Origin: Stagnihabitans sp043738565
GTDB lineage: Bacteria; Pseudomonadota; Alphaproteobacteria; Rhodobacterales; Rhodobacteraceae
Length of the DNA stretch: 14,795 nucleotides
Assembly (NCBI GenBank): GCA_043738565.1
Contig: JAYUGA010000131.1
Span: 1-14,795, forward strand
Reading direction: 5' to 3'
Shown here: one piece after another, positions 5,871 to 13,345 of the stretch
How positions within the stretch are numbered: the first letter of the stretch is position 1
How the letters are laid out: every line of letters starts with the position of its first letter
Made by a program: the position numbers and the translations under genes
Notes under the pieces: model-generated
What the model was told of the DNA's origin: nothing
What the model saw: only the letters and a program-made list of their open reading frames with translations
The model's database searches: none

Positions 5871-6854
5871 ATGACCTGGGGCACCCAGAACACCGAGCCA
5901 GAAGGTCACGCCCAAGCCGATCTGGCCATCGACGCCGGGCTGAATTTCTGGGACACCGCAGAGATGTATCCGGTCAACCCGGTCAGCGCCAGGACCCTGG
6001 GCCGGACCGAGGCGATCATCGGATCGTGGCTGGCCTCGCGTGGCGGGCGCAGCCGTCTGGTGCTGGCAACCAAAGTGACCGGAGAGGGGCAGGCGGCGGT
6101 TTGGGAGGGCGCGCCCTTGACCGGGCCGGTGCTGCGGGCTGCGGTCGATGGGTCGTTGAAACGGCTGCGCACCGACTATATCGACCTCTACCAATTGCAC
6201 TGGCCCAACCGCGCCATCCCCCACTTCCGCGACATTTGGACCTATGATCCGCGCGGCACTGACAAGGTGAGCATCGAGGCGCATATGCTTGAAATCCTTG
6301 AGGTTACAGCCGATCTGATCCGTCAGGGCAAGATCCGCCAAATTGCACTTTCCAATGAAACGGTCTGGGGCGCCGCGCGCTGGCTAGCTTTGGCGCAGGC
6401 GCAGGGCCTGCCGCGCATGGCCAGCGTGCAGAACGAATATTCGCTGCTGTGCCGCCAGTTTGACAGCGATTGGGCAGAGCTTTCGGTGCTGGAGGACATG
6501 CCGCTGCTGGCGTTTTCGCCGCTGGCTTGCGGCATTCTGTCGGGCAAATATGCCGGGGATGTCACCCCCGAAGGCACCCGCCGCGCCCTGAACCCCGTGC
6601 TCAGCGGCAGGATCACGCCGCAGGTCTTTCCCGCCACTGCCGCCTATCTGGGCATTGCGGCGCGGCATGGGTTGGACCCGTGCCAGATGGCGCTGGCCTT
6701 CTGCCTCGGGCGGCCGTTTCAGGTCATCCCGATCCTCGGGGCCACCAACCTGGATCAGCTTGCCACCAATATCGGCGCGGTCGACCTGATCATGTCGCCC
6801 GAGGTGCTGGCCGAAATCGACGCCGCCCACCGCATCCGTCCGCAGCCCTATTGA
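5871..6854 (+). CDS. Aldo/keto reductase (Tas-like), N-terminally truncated by IS insertion
   Basis: This is the 3' part of the gene whose start lies at 2848; homology begins at 5838 with GIPVSALCLG and the first available ATG is at 5871. An in-frame TGA at 5826-5828 inside the right repeat prevents fusion to the element. Numbered on the reconstructed 347-aa protein, the AKR catalytic tetrad is complete: D48 and Y53 (FWDTAEMYP), K88 (LATKVTG) and H130 (LYQLHWPNR). The end contains the cofactor-binding VIPILGATNLDQL. Starting at 5871 would lose 20 residues including the first barrel strand(s), and no ribosome site precedes that ATG, so the product is probably absent or inactive. Intact relatives reduce aldehydes or ketones with NADPH; the substrate is unknown. 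No other mutation is seen, consistent with a recent insertion. Confidence 0.85.
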   Translation: MTWGTQNTEPEGHAQADLAIDAGLNFWDTAEMYPVNPVSARTLGRTEAIIGSWLASRGGRSRLVLATKVTGEGQAAVWEGAPLTGPVLRAAVDGSLKRLRTDYIDLYQLHWPNRAIPHFRDIWTYDPRGTDKVSIEAHMLEILEVTADLIRQGKIRQIALSNETVWGAARWLALAQAQGLPRMASVQNEYSLLCRQFDSDWAELSVLEDMPLLAFSPLACGILSGKYAGDVTPEGTRRALNPVLSGRITPQVFPATAAYLGIAARHGLDPCQMALAFCLGRPFQVIPILGATNLDQLATNIGAVDLIMSPEVLAEIDAAHRIRPQPY

Positions 6855-6918
6855 GCTTGGCCCTTGCAACGCGACCCCTCATGAGGCCTTCTGCCGCCAT
6901 CATGAGGTGAGTGCCGCG

Positions 6919-7446
6919 ATGCGCCGATATCTGTTCGCCCTTTGCGTCCTGTCCGCCTGCCAGATGACCGCGCCGGGCAATGGCGCGAATACAAGTGTCA
7001 GCCCGCTGGACACTGCGGCGATTGCGACCACAACGCTGGACGCGCCGGCTGTCCCTGTGGCACCCGCAGCAACCCTATCCTCGCCAGCCACCACCGCTGC
7101 CATCGTCGCAGCCGGGCCGAATACTCCGCGCCCCAAACCGCACCCGACTGCGCCCTCCGATGCGGCAAAAGCTGCAGCGCCAAGGCCGGAGGTGACCGTG
7201 GTGCCCGTCTCGCCACAGCAGTTGTCATGCGAAAAATCCGGCGCGCAATGGGCCACGGCAGGCGACAGCGGGGCCAATCTGTGCGTCAGGCGCACCCGTG
7301 ATGGTGGCAAGTCTTGCAGCAAGAAAAGCGATTGTTCCGGCCAATGTCTTGCCCGGTCGGAAACCTGTTCGCCAATCGAACCGATGATCGGCTGCAACGA
7401 TGTTCTGGATTCTGATGGGCGAATGGTGACGTTGTGCCTCAACTGA
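6919..7446 (+). CDS. Cysteine-rich lipoprotein, unknown function
   Basis: A 175-aa protein from the ATG at 6919 (an in-frame GTG at 6907 adds four residues). A lipoprotein signal peptide MRRYLFALCVLSAC has a lipobox LSAC with Cys14 as the lipidation site. A long Ala/Pro/Thr-rich spacer (about residues 20-95) is likely a flexible periplasmic linker. The C-terminal domain has eight cysteines in the pattern C-EKSG, LC-V, SC-S, DC-S, QC-L, TC-S, GC-N, LC-L, which would allow four disulfides; similar GxxW...C...GKxC...DCxGxC domains occur in uncharacterised alphaproteobacterial proteins. It sits upstream of, and overlaps by 13 bases, a second lipoprotein gene, so the two form an operon. The function is unknown; an envelope-bound binding or inhibitory domain is possible. 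Confidence 0.78.
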   Translation: MRRYLFALCVLSACQMTAPGNGANTSVSPLDTAAIATTTLDAPAVPVAPAATLSSPATTAAIVAAGPNTPRPKPHPTAPSDAAKAAAPRPEVTVVPVSPQQLSCEKSGAQWATAGDSGANLCVRRTRDGGKSCSKKSDCSGQCLARSETCSPIEPMIGCNDVLDSDGRMVTLCLN

Positions 7447-7928
7447 CCCGTTCGGTTATCTTGTTGATAGTGCTGGCGTCTTGCAGCCGAAAGCCTGCCG
7501 AATCCCTGGCCTTCCGCGATCCGGAAGCGCCGATCTATTCCTCTGCCGTGCTGGAAACCGCCCGGCTGAGCGGCCATTGGGTGCAGGTGGCGACCTTTGC
7601 TGCCGGTGGTCAGGCGGCCTGTGCGCCGGGGCGAGTTGACATCGCCGCCGGTCAGGCGTCGTGGGATCTGTGCCTGGCGGGCGGTCCGGTGCGGGGTTCG
7701 GGGCCGATGGCTACGGGCAAACCGGGGCGCTTTGAACTGGACGGCATGCCGGTCTGGTGGGTGCTGTGGGCCGATGCGGATTACCGGACGCTGGTGATCG
7801 GCACGCCCTCTGGACGCATGGGATTTGTGTTGAACCGTGCTGCCGCTTTGCCTGCCGATCGCGCAAAGGCGGCGCGCGATATTCTGCGATTTAACGGCTA
7901 TAAAATTGATAACATGGTGGAATTCTAG
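7434..7928 (+). CDS. Lipocalin-like lipoprotein
   Basis: A 164-aa protein starting at GTG 7434, inside the end of the previous gene; no good ribosome site is visible, so coupling is likely. The signal sequence ends in LASC (Cys17), a lipobox. The mature part carries the lipocalin hallmark GHWVQVATF (GxW plus first strand), a two-cysteine middle region and the late strands WWVLWADADYRTLVIGTP and MGFVLNR, matching the Y-D-Y-x-x-hydrophobic and terminal L-x-R pattern of bacterial lipocalins (Blc-type). It ends with helix KAARDILRFNGYKID. It probably holds a hydrophobic ligand in the envelope. Its last four bases overlap the end of the convergent XRE regulator, with no terminator between them. 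Confidence 0.78.
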   Translation: MPQLTRSVILLIVLASCSRKPAESLAFRDPEAPIYSSAVLETARLSGHWVQVATFAAGGQAACAPGRVDIAAGQASWDLCLAGGPVRGSGPMATGKPGRFELDGMPVWWVLWADADYRTLVIGTPSGRMGFVLNRAAALPADRAKAARDILRFNGYKIDNMVEF

Positions 7929-8800
7929 GCGATCCCACGCCGCAAGCCCCGCAGATATCCCGCCGAATCGCGTGCCCCTTGGGGCGCTTCGCGGACCAGC
8001 CAGTCGAAGTGCTGCGACACCTCGGCAATCCGTTGTGGCGTGCGGAACACCAGATATTGCCGCCCCAGATAGACCACCGCCAGATGCGGGCCAAACACCG
8101 TGACCGGGGCGGAAAACACCCGGTGCGCATCGAACAGATACAGGCGCAGGGCGGGGTAAAGCTCGTCACAGAGCCGGATCAGATGGTCGATCTGGGCAAG
8201 TCGGATGCTGGCGGGGATGCCCGCCCAATAGCCGGTGGCGGCGGCGAAACTGGTCATCTCATGCAGCGGCACGGCGATTTCATAGTCAGAGCGTGCGCCG
8301 CGCAACCAATCCAACTGCGCCTCGAAAGCCAATATGGCCTGCGCGGCGTGGTCGCCCAAAGTCTCGCGGTATTCCCATTCGACGACGGCGCGGGTCTTGA
8401 GGATGTCGGGCAGGGTGGCGGGCACATGGCGGATTTTGTAGCCCGCCGCAGCGCGGTGCCAGCCAAACACCGTCTCATCAAACAGGGCGCGGCTGGCGGG
8501 GATCATCGTCACCGCCTGCGCCAACAGCCGGTCAGGCGGTTCGGGGTGGTCTGTCAGACCCAACAGCCAGTCGGTCGAGACGCCGAGGGCCCGGGCACAA
8601 TCGGCCGCAAGCTGGGCGTTGGGCAGCCGGGTGCCGGGGGCGAGCAGGGCGGAAATCGTGGAGCGGTCGGCGCCCACGACACGAGCAAGGCTGCTTTGGG
8701 TCTGGCCGGAGCCAGTCAATGCCTGTCCCAGCCTGTCGCGGAACAGGTCGGCGCGGTCGCGTTTGTCGATCATATCCGGCATGTGCTGGGTTTTTACCAC
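7925..8800 (-). CDS. XRE-family transcriptional regulator with C-terminal sensor-like domain
   Basis: Up to 291 aa. Residues about 20-80 form an XRE helix-turn-helix: FRDRLGQALTGSGQTQSSLARVVGADRSTISALL followed by RLPNAQLAADCARALGVSTDWLLGLTD, a classic lambda Cro/C1-like ending. The remaining 200 residues are a helical domain with no motif I can name (WEYRETLGDHAAQAILAFE; FSAPVTVFGPHLAVVYLGRQYL), which probably senses a ligand or mediates oligomers. The start is unclear: GTG 8800 and ATGs at 8782 and 8773 all lack a strong ribosome site. It is divergent from the desaturase gene (79 bases apart from 8800), making the desaturase a natural candidate target. Confidence 0.85.
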   Translation of the reverse strand: MVKTQHMPDMIDKRDRADLFRDRLGQALTGSGQTQSSLARVVGADRSTISALLAPGTRLPNAQLAADCARALGVSTDWLLGLTDHPEPPDRLLAQAVTMIPASRALFDETVFGWHRAAAGYKIRHVPATLPDILKTRAVVEWEYRETLGDHAAQAILAFEAQLDWLRGARSDYEIAVPLHEMTSFAAATGYWAGIPASIRLAQIDHLIRLCDELYPALRLYLFDAHRVFSAPVTVFGPHLAVVYLGRQYLVFRTPQRIAEVSQHFDWLVREAPQGARDSAGYLRGLRRGIA

Positions 8801-8879
8801 AATGGTGACTTGATGTTGCTTATCCTCTGAATTTCGCTGCGCCGCCGCAAGTGGTATATTGACCGGAAGGGAGGCCGTA

Positions 8880-9800
8880 ATGCGCCCAGAACTGGACAGA
8901 ACCTTTGAATGGCCAACGCTGCTGTTGCTGGTCGTGACCTACCTGGTCTGGGCGGCGGGCACGATGGTATGGGCGCAATCTGCCATCCTGTCGCTGATCC
9001 TGACCGCCGTGGCCATCGCGCAGTTTTCGTCGTTGCAGCACGAGGTGTTGCACGGCCATCCCTTTCGCAAACAATGGCTTGACGAGGCATTGGTGTTCCC
9101 GTCGCTGGTGCTGGTGGTGCCATATCAACGCTTCCGCGACACCCATTTGCAGCACCATTACGACCCCGCACTGACCGACCCCTACGACGACCCGGAGTCG
9201 AACTATTTCGACCCGGCGGTGTGGAAAACACTGCCGCGCCCGGTGCAATGGCTGCTGGGCATGAACAACACGCTATTGGGACGGATGATATTGGGACCGG
9301 CCGTGGGCATGTGGGTCTTCATCAGTGCCGATTTCTACGCGGCGCGGCACGGCGATGTGCGGGTCGGGCGGGCCTGGGCGCTGAACGGGATCGGCGTGAT
9401 ACTGGTGCTGATCTGGCTGATGAATGTGGGCATGATGCCGGTCTTGGCCTATGTTCTTGCGGCCTATCTTGGCCTTTCCTTGCTGAAAATCCGTACCTTT
9501 CTGGAACACCGTGCCCATGAGAGCTACCGCGCCAGAACCGTGGTGATCGAGGATCGGGGGCCACTGGCCTTGCTGTTTCTCAACAACAATTACCATGTGG
9601 TCCACCATATGCATCCGGCGGTGCCGTGGTATCGGCTGCCGACACTCTATGCCTCGCGCCGCGACCATTTCCTGCGGCGCAATGATGCCTATGTCTATGC
9701 GAACTATATGGAAATCTTCCGCCGCTATCTGTTTCGCGCCAAAGACCCGGTGCCGCATCCGATCTGGCCGGTGCAGAAGGCTCCTGCGCCCGATTGCTGA
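8880..9800 (+). CDS. Membrane fatty acid desaturase family protein
   Basis: A 306-aa integral membrane di-iron oxygenase. The three histidine boxes are present: HEVLHGH (54-60), HLQHH (89-93) and HVVHHMH (239-245), with hydrophobic helix pairs between them (about 12-50, 68-85, 145-205). An extra acidic segment DPYDDPESNYF follows box 2. The ATG at 8880 is preceded by GGAAGGGAGG at ideal spacing; an in-frame TTG at 8859 is unlikely. The family introduces double bonds or hydroxyl groups into acyl chains or related lipids using O2 and an electron donor, in the cytoplasmic membrane. The precise substrate (acyl-lipid, sphingoid or carotenoid) cannot be decided here. It is followed 39 bases later by the broken EamA permease gene in the same direction. 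Confidence 0.9.
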   Translation: MRPELDRTFEWPTLLLLVVTYLVWAAGTMVWAQSAILSLILTAVAIAQFSSLQHEVLHGHPFRKQWLDEALVFPSLVLVVPYQRFRDTHLQHHYDPALTDPYDDPESNYFDPAVWKTLPRPVQWLLGMNNTLLGRMILGPAVGMWVFISADFYAARHGDVRVGRAWALNGIGVILVLIWLMNVGMMPVLAYVLAAYLGLSLLKIRTFLEHRAHESYRARTVVIEDRGPLALLFLNNNYHVVHHMHPAVPWYRLPTLYASRRDHFLRRNDAYVYANYMEIFRRYLFRAKDPVPHPIWPVQKAPAPDC

Positions 9801-9839
9801 GGCTGGACTTTGCCGACTGCTCGGGTGCATCAGGCGCGG

Positions 9840-10756
9840 ATGGAGCCCTGGGTCATCGTCACCATTGCCGCTGCCGCCATGCAGACCCTGCGCTTTTCAG
9901 TGCAAAAACGGCTTAAGACGCTGGGCCTGTCAACCGCGGCCGCCACCGCCTCGCGCTTTGTCTTTGCCGCCCCTTTGGCCGTGGCCGGGACCGTGGCGCT
10001 GATGACATGGCGTGGCTACGGGTTGCCAGACTGACCGGCGCGTTCTGGCTGGCGGTGGTGGGAGGCGGGCTGGCGCAGATCATCGCCACGTTCTGCACGG
10101 TCGCGCTGTTTTCGCAACGCTCTTTCGCGGTGGGGATCGCCTTTACCAAGACCGAGGTTTTGCAGGTTGCCATCTTTTCTGCCGTGATCCTGGGAGAGAA
10201 GGTGTCGGGTCTGGGGATGCTGGCCATTCTGATCGGCCTTGCTGGCGTGCTGGTGCTGTCGCGTCCGGCGGGGGGCTGGGCGCCGAAGGGTTTTGCCAAC
10301 CGCGCCACCTTTCTGGGCGTGGTGGCGGGCGGTTTGTTCGGCGTGTCGGCCATCGCCTACCGTTCCGCGACGCTGGAAATTGCGGTGGATGACGCCCTGT
10401 TCCGTGCGACCTTTGCGCTGGCGGCGGTGACATCTGTGCAGACGCTGATGATGTTGCCCTATCTGATCTGGTGCGAACCCGGCGAGGTGGGCCGGGTCGT
10501 CGCCGCCCGCCGCCCGCCGCCCGCCGCCCGCCGACCGGCGTTCTGGGTGGGGGTGACGGGGATGCTGGGCTCGCTGGGCTGGTTCGTGGCCTTTGCCTTG
10601 CAGAACGCGGCCTATGTGCGCTCGGTCGGGCAGATTGAACTGGTGGTCACCGTGCTGGTGTCAACCCGGGTCTTTGGCGAGCGGCCCTCGCGGCACGAAC
10701 TGGTGGGGATCGGGTTGTTGGCGGCGTCAATCATCGGGATCGTGCTGGCAAGCTGA
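9840..10756 (+). pseudogene. EamA/DMT-family permease with a one-base frameshift
   Basis: The first frame, from the ATG at 9840, reads MEPWVIVTIAAAAMQTLRFSVQKRLK and ends after 64 codons at TGA 10032-10034 with RGYGLPD. The +1-shifted frame then continues LTGAFWLAVVGGGLAQIIATF to 10756. Together they give one roughly 306-aa, ten-helix drug/metabolite-transporter-type protein, with the second EamA repeat recognisable at LGSLGWFVAFALQNAAYVRSVGQIELV. Restoring one C at 10030-10031 (GACTGACC to GACCTGACC) rejoins the frames as GLPDLTGAFW. No slippery heptamer or pseudoknot-like signal is obvious, so a real mutation or sequencing error is likelier than programmed shifting. An ATG at 10007 could start the second part but would miss the first two helices. 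The substrate is unknown. Confidence 0.85.
10505..10532 (+). repeat. Four tandem copies of a 7-bp unit inside the permease gene
   Basis: GCCCGCC is repeated four times without error. It lies in a loop of the EamA-like protein and encodes the odd stretch RRPPPAARRP. Seven is not a multiple of three, so gain or loss of one unit would shift the frame; the present number keeps the downstream frame open. Confidence 0.85.
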
Positions 10757-10774
10757 GGGCACCACCCTGCGCCA

Positions 10775-10852
10775 GCCGCTCCTCAAGCCGAAGGGGCTTT
10801 CATCGCGGGCGTGAAGAAAGCCTCCTTCCGGCTTGATGAACGCTGGGTCCGG
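10775..10852. repeat. Dispersed two-hairpin repeat, copy 1 (between convergent genes)
   Basis: About 78 bases, roughly 85% identical by eye to 14255-14333 in the same orientation. Both begin GCCGCTCCTCAAGCCGAAG and end with GGTCCGG. Hairpin 1 is AAGCC-GAAGG-GGCTT followed by TC; hairpin 2 is AAGCC-TCCTTCC-GGCTT. It lies exactly between the convergent ends of the EamA permease (+) and the Nudix gene (-), so a bidirectional terminator role fits. Confidence 0.7.
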
Positions 10853-10858
10853 CAAGTG

Positions 10859-11455
10859 TCAATCCAGGCGGCGAAAGCTTGGGCTTGGGCCGGAGTTGTC
10901 GAAAAACGGCACGCCGGGTTGGTCGTGGCCGTCCAGCAGGGAGGCCACCTCTGCCAGCACCACCTCGGTGATGAAGGGCAGGTCAAGGTGCCGGGCATTG
11001 GTCAACGCGATCCAGTGCAGATGCGAAAGCTCGTCTTCGGCCGCGGAAAAATCCTGCGGGTCGCCGGTTACAAATGCAGCATCCGACATGAAGAACCGCG
11101 CATCAAAACGGCGTGGCGATTCGGGTGGCGTGATGGCGCGGAACATGAATTTAAGCCGGGCGGCAGGGGCTAACGACAGCCCGGTTTCCTCGACCAATTC
11201 GCGCAGGGTGCATCCGGCCAAAGCCTCTGGCGACAGATCGGGCGGGCAATGCAGCGTCAGGCGATGCTGACACGCAGCGGACAGATGGCCGGTCGCATGG
11301 TCGCCCGCATCGACCGCGCCGCCGGGAAACACATATTTCGACGGCATGAACGCCGCCTTCGCGCCGCGCCGGCCCATCAGCACCTGTGGTCCCGCAGTCC
11401 CATCGCGCCACAGGATCAGCGTGGCCGCAGACCGGATGCGGGCGGCTTCAGTCAT
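10859..11455 (-). CDS. NUDIX hydrolase (NUDT19-like layout)
   Basis: A 198-aa protein. It begins RSAATLILWRD, typical first strand of a Nudix fold, followed by PSKYVFPGGAVDAGD (39-52) and, after an insertion of about 30 residues, CTLRELVEETGL (82-93). Together these make a Nudix box in which the REUxEExGU part is intact, with E86, E89 and E90 available for metal, but separated from the GG part. The same split box is seen in NUDT19-type (acyl-CoA-directed) hydrolases, so CoA esters or other nucleoside diphosphate derivatives are possible substrates. The start ATG overlaps the end of the upstream DUF983 gene by eight bases, indicating an operon. It converges with the permease gene across the dispersed repeat. 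Confidence 0.88.
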   Translation of the reverse strand: MTEAARIRSAATLILWRDGTAGPQVLMGRRGAKAAFMPSKYVFPGGAVDAGDHATGHLSAACQHRLTLHCPPDLSPEALAGCTLRELVEETGLSLAPAARLKFMFRAITPPESPRRFDARFFMSDAAFVTGDPQDFSAAEDELSHLHWIALTNARHLDLPFITEVVLAEVASLLDGHDQPGVPFFDNSGPSPSFRRLD

Positions 11456-11894
11456 GGACCGGATCAGGGGCGACCCCGAAACCGTGCATCCGCTTGGCCC
11501 ATTGCAGCGCCACCAGCATCCCCTTCAGCCTTGGCAGCAAGAACAATGCCAAAGTCACGGTCAGCACGGTGAAAACCGAAGCCATGACCAAGGGTTCGGG
11601 GCGATATTTGGTGAAGGTGAAGTAAATCAGCGGCGCCAGAATGTGGCCGACGATCAGGATGGTCAGATAGGCCGGGCCATCATCGGCACGCTGATGATGG
11701 AACGCCTCGCAACAGACCGGGCAACTGTCGCGCACCTTGAGATAGGCCCGCAGCATCGGGCCCGCGCCGCAATTCGGGCAGCGGCACGACCAGCCGCGCC
11801 GCAGCGCGGGCCACAAGGGCCGCTCGGCCGCATCGGGACTGATCGCGCCTTCGGCCAGAGCAAACTGAGGTGTCATCGCAATATCCTGTTTCAT
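11448..11894 (-). CDS. DUF983 family membrane protein
   Basis: A 148-aa protein. A cytoplasmic N-terminal part has LRRGWSCRCPNCGAGPML and DSCPVCCEAF, that is C39-x2-C42 and C58-x2-C61, a likely zinc-ribbon type metal site. Two transmembrane helices follow (about 74-94 and 103-121), and the protein ends with a charged tail. This cysteine pair plus two-helix layout defines DUF983, whose function is unknown. Starts at ATG 11894 (weak AAGG upstream) or ATG 11876 (AGGA eight bases upstream) are both possible. It is the first gene of the operon with the Nudix hydrolase and is divergent from the EF-hand gene, with a 154-base intergenic region (11895-12048) in which I see no clear promoter, only a short dyad GGCAC/GTGCC. 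Confidence 0.88.
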   Translation of the reverse strand: MKQDIAMTPQFALAEGAISPDAAERPLWPALRRGWSCRCPNCGAGPMLRAYLKVRDSCPVCCEAFHHQRADDGPAYLTILIVGHILAPLIYFTFTKYRPEPLVMASVFTVLTVTLALFLLPRLKGMLVALQWAKRMHGFGVAPDPVHD

Positions 11895-12048
11895 CAGCGG
11901 CCTTCTACCCGGTTTTCACGGCGAAGGTTAGGGGGGCACTGCCACCGGTGCCGCTATGTCGCAATCCCGGCGACGGAAATCCAGACCTGCGCCGTTTGAC
12001 CTGCATCAAGAACGGGCAACCTGCTCGCAGACTGATGTGGAGAGCAAA

Positions 12049-12633
12049 ATGAAACTGACGCAGAAAAAAGTCGGCCTTGGGATTGCAGCACTGGCCGTAG
12101 CCCTGATGGGTTCGGCCGCAATCGCCGACAATATGGGCAAGAGCCCGGATGTGGGCATGGGCGGGATGATGATGATGGGTCCGGCGCTGAACTTTGACGC
12201 GGTGGATGCCGACAAGGATGGGAAGATCAGCCCGGACGAGATCACTGCATGGCGAACCGCGCAGGCCAAGGCGGTCGATACAAATGCTGATGGCAAGCTG
12301 TCGGTGGACGAACTGGCGGCGATGCGCCTGAAAGAGATGACGACCGCTGCCACGGATCAGGCGCAGAAGATGGTCGACCGGCTGGACACCGATGGCGACA
12401 AGATGCTGTCGGCGGCAGAACTGGTGGCACCGCCGATGCCGGTCAATCTGTTTGACAAGGTCGATACCAACAAGGACGGCTTCATCGACAAGGCCGAAGC
12501 GGATGCTGCCCAGAAGATGATGATGGAGCGCGGGCATGGCAGTCGCGGCAACCGACATCAGGGCGGTCAGGACAATGGCCCTGATGGCGGCAATGGTGAC
12601 AACAACGACAACAATGACAACGGCGGCAACTGA
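12049..12633 (+). CDS. Periplasmic EF-hand calcium-binding protein
   Basis: A 194-aa protein with a signal peptide MKLTQKKVGLGIAALAVALM ending about AIA27. Four EF-hand loops follow: DADKDGKISPDE (53-64), DTNADGKLSVDE (77-88), DTDGDKMLSAAE (113-124; Gly at position 6 replaced by Lys, so probably weaker) and DTNKDGFIDKAE (139-150). Met-rich patches (GMGGMMMMG; QKMMMERG) and a Gly/Asn/Asp-rich low-complexity tail (163-194) are unusual. The ATG at 12049 is chosen because of the signal peptide and a GGAG ten bases upstream; the frame is open further upstream without meaning. It precedes an ECF sigma factor cassette and likely belongs to its regulon as a periplasmic calcium or metal buffer or sensor. 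That role is inference. Confidence 0.9.
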   Translation: MKLTQKKVGLGIAALAVALMGSAAIADNMGKSPDVGMGGMMMMGPALNFDAVDADKDGKISPDEITAWRTAQAKAVDTNADGKLSVDELAAMRLKEMTTAATDQAQKMVDRLDTDGDKMLSAAELVAPPMPVNLFDKVDTNKDGFIDKAEADAAQKMMMERGHGSRGNRHQGGQDNGPDGGNGDNNDNNDNGGN

Positions 12634-12733
12634 TCCTGCCTTCGTAGTCATCGCGCGCCGGGGGCATGACCCCATCCCGGCGCGCGCCTTTCCGAAGTTG
12701 CGAGCCCGCGTTCCGGCGGGTAAGCCCATTCTG

Positions 12734-13345
12734 ATGTTGGAAATGCCGCGCGACAGCCTGACCACCCTGTCCAACGAGACGCTTCTGGTGCTCTATGCCA
12801 ATGGAGACCCGGACGCGGCGCGCCTCTTGACCGGGCGCTTGGCACCACGGGTTCTGGGCTATGCGACGCGGCTTCTGGCCGACCGGGCCGAGGCGGAAGA
12901 TGTGACGCAGGAAGCGATGCTGCGGCTGTGGCGCGTGGCCCCCGACTGGCGCAGGGGCGAGGCGCAGGTTTCGACCTGGCTCTACCGGGTGGTGACGAAC
13001 CTTGTCACCGACCAGCGCCGTGCCCGTGCCCGCCGCCCCGCCGTCACATTGGACGACGCGCCCGAAGTGGCGGACGGAGGCACAAGTGCGGTGGCGGGGC
13101 TGATCGAGGCGGACCGGATGACGGCGCTGGAAGCGGCCCTTGCCCAATTGCCCGAGCGGCAGCGTCAGGCGGTGGTGCTGCGCCATATCGAGGGGCTGAC
13201 CAACCCCGAGATCGCATTGGTGATGTCGATCGGTGTCGAGGCGGTGGAAAGTCTTACTGCGCGCGGCAAACGGGCGCTGGCGGCCATTCTGGCCGGACGA
13301 CGACAGGAATTGGGCTATGACGGTGATGTGGAAAGAGAGGTATGA
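12734..13345 (+). CDS. ECF-type RNA polymerase sigma factor
   Basis: 203 aa from ATG 12734 (ATG 12743 is equally possible; the frame is open upstream to 12536 but overlaps the EF-hand gene). Sigma region 2 spans about residues 28-97: RLLADRAEAEDVTQEAMLRL, then STWLYRVVTNLVTDQRR, the core-binding and -10 recognition helices. Region 4 spans about 130-185: LAQLPERQRQAVVLRHIEGLTNPEIA with the HTH, then VESLTARGKRALAAIL. It lacks regions 1 and 3, so it is group 4 (ECF). Its TGA overlaps the next gene's ATG by four bases. Order with the two following membrane proteins suggests regulation by a membrane-anchored anti-sigma factor. Promoter targets are unknown. Confidence 0.92.
   Translation: MLEMPRDSLTTLSNETLLVLYANGDPDAARLLTGRLAPRVLGYATRLLADRAEAEDVTQEAMLRLWRVAPDWRRGEAQVSTWLYRVVTNLVTDQRRARARRPAVTLDDAPEVADGGTSAVAGLIEADRMTALEAALAQLPERQRQAVVLRHIEGLTNPEIALVMSIGVEAVESLTARGKRALAAILAGRRQELGYDGDVEREV

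Noticed and set aside
7979..8830. Open frame of 283 codons on the + strand opposite the XRE regulator
   Set aside because: Gly/Gln/Arg-rich antisense translation with no domain; the regulator frame carries a clear HTH.
10007..10756. Treating the second part of the permease as a complete gene starting at 10007
   Set aside because: It would lack the first two helices, which are encoded in the adjoining frame just upstream; a single missing base explains the split.
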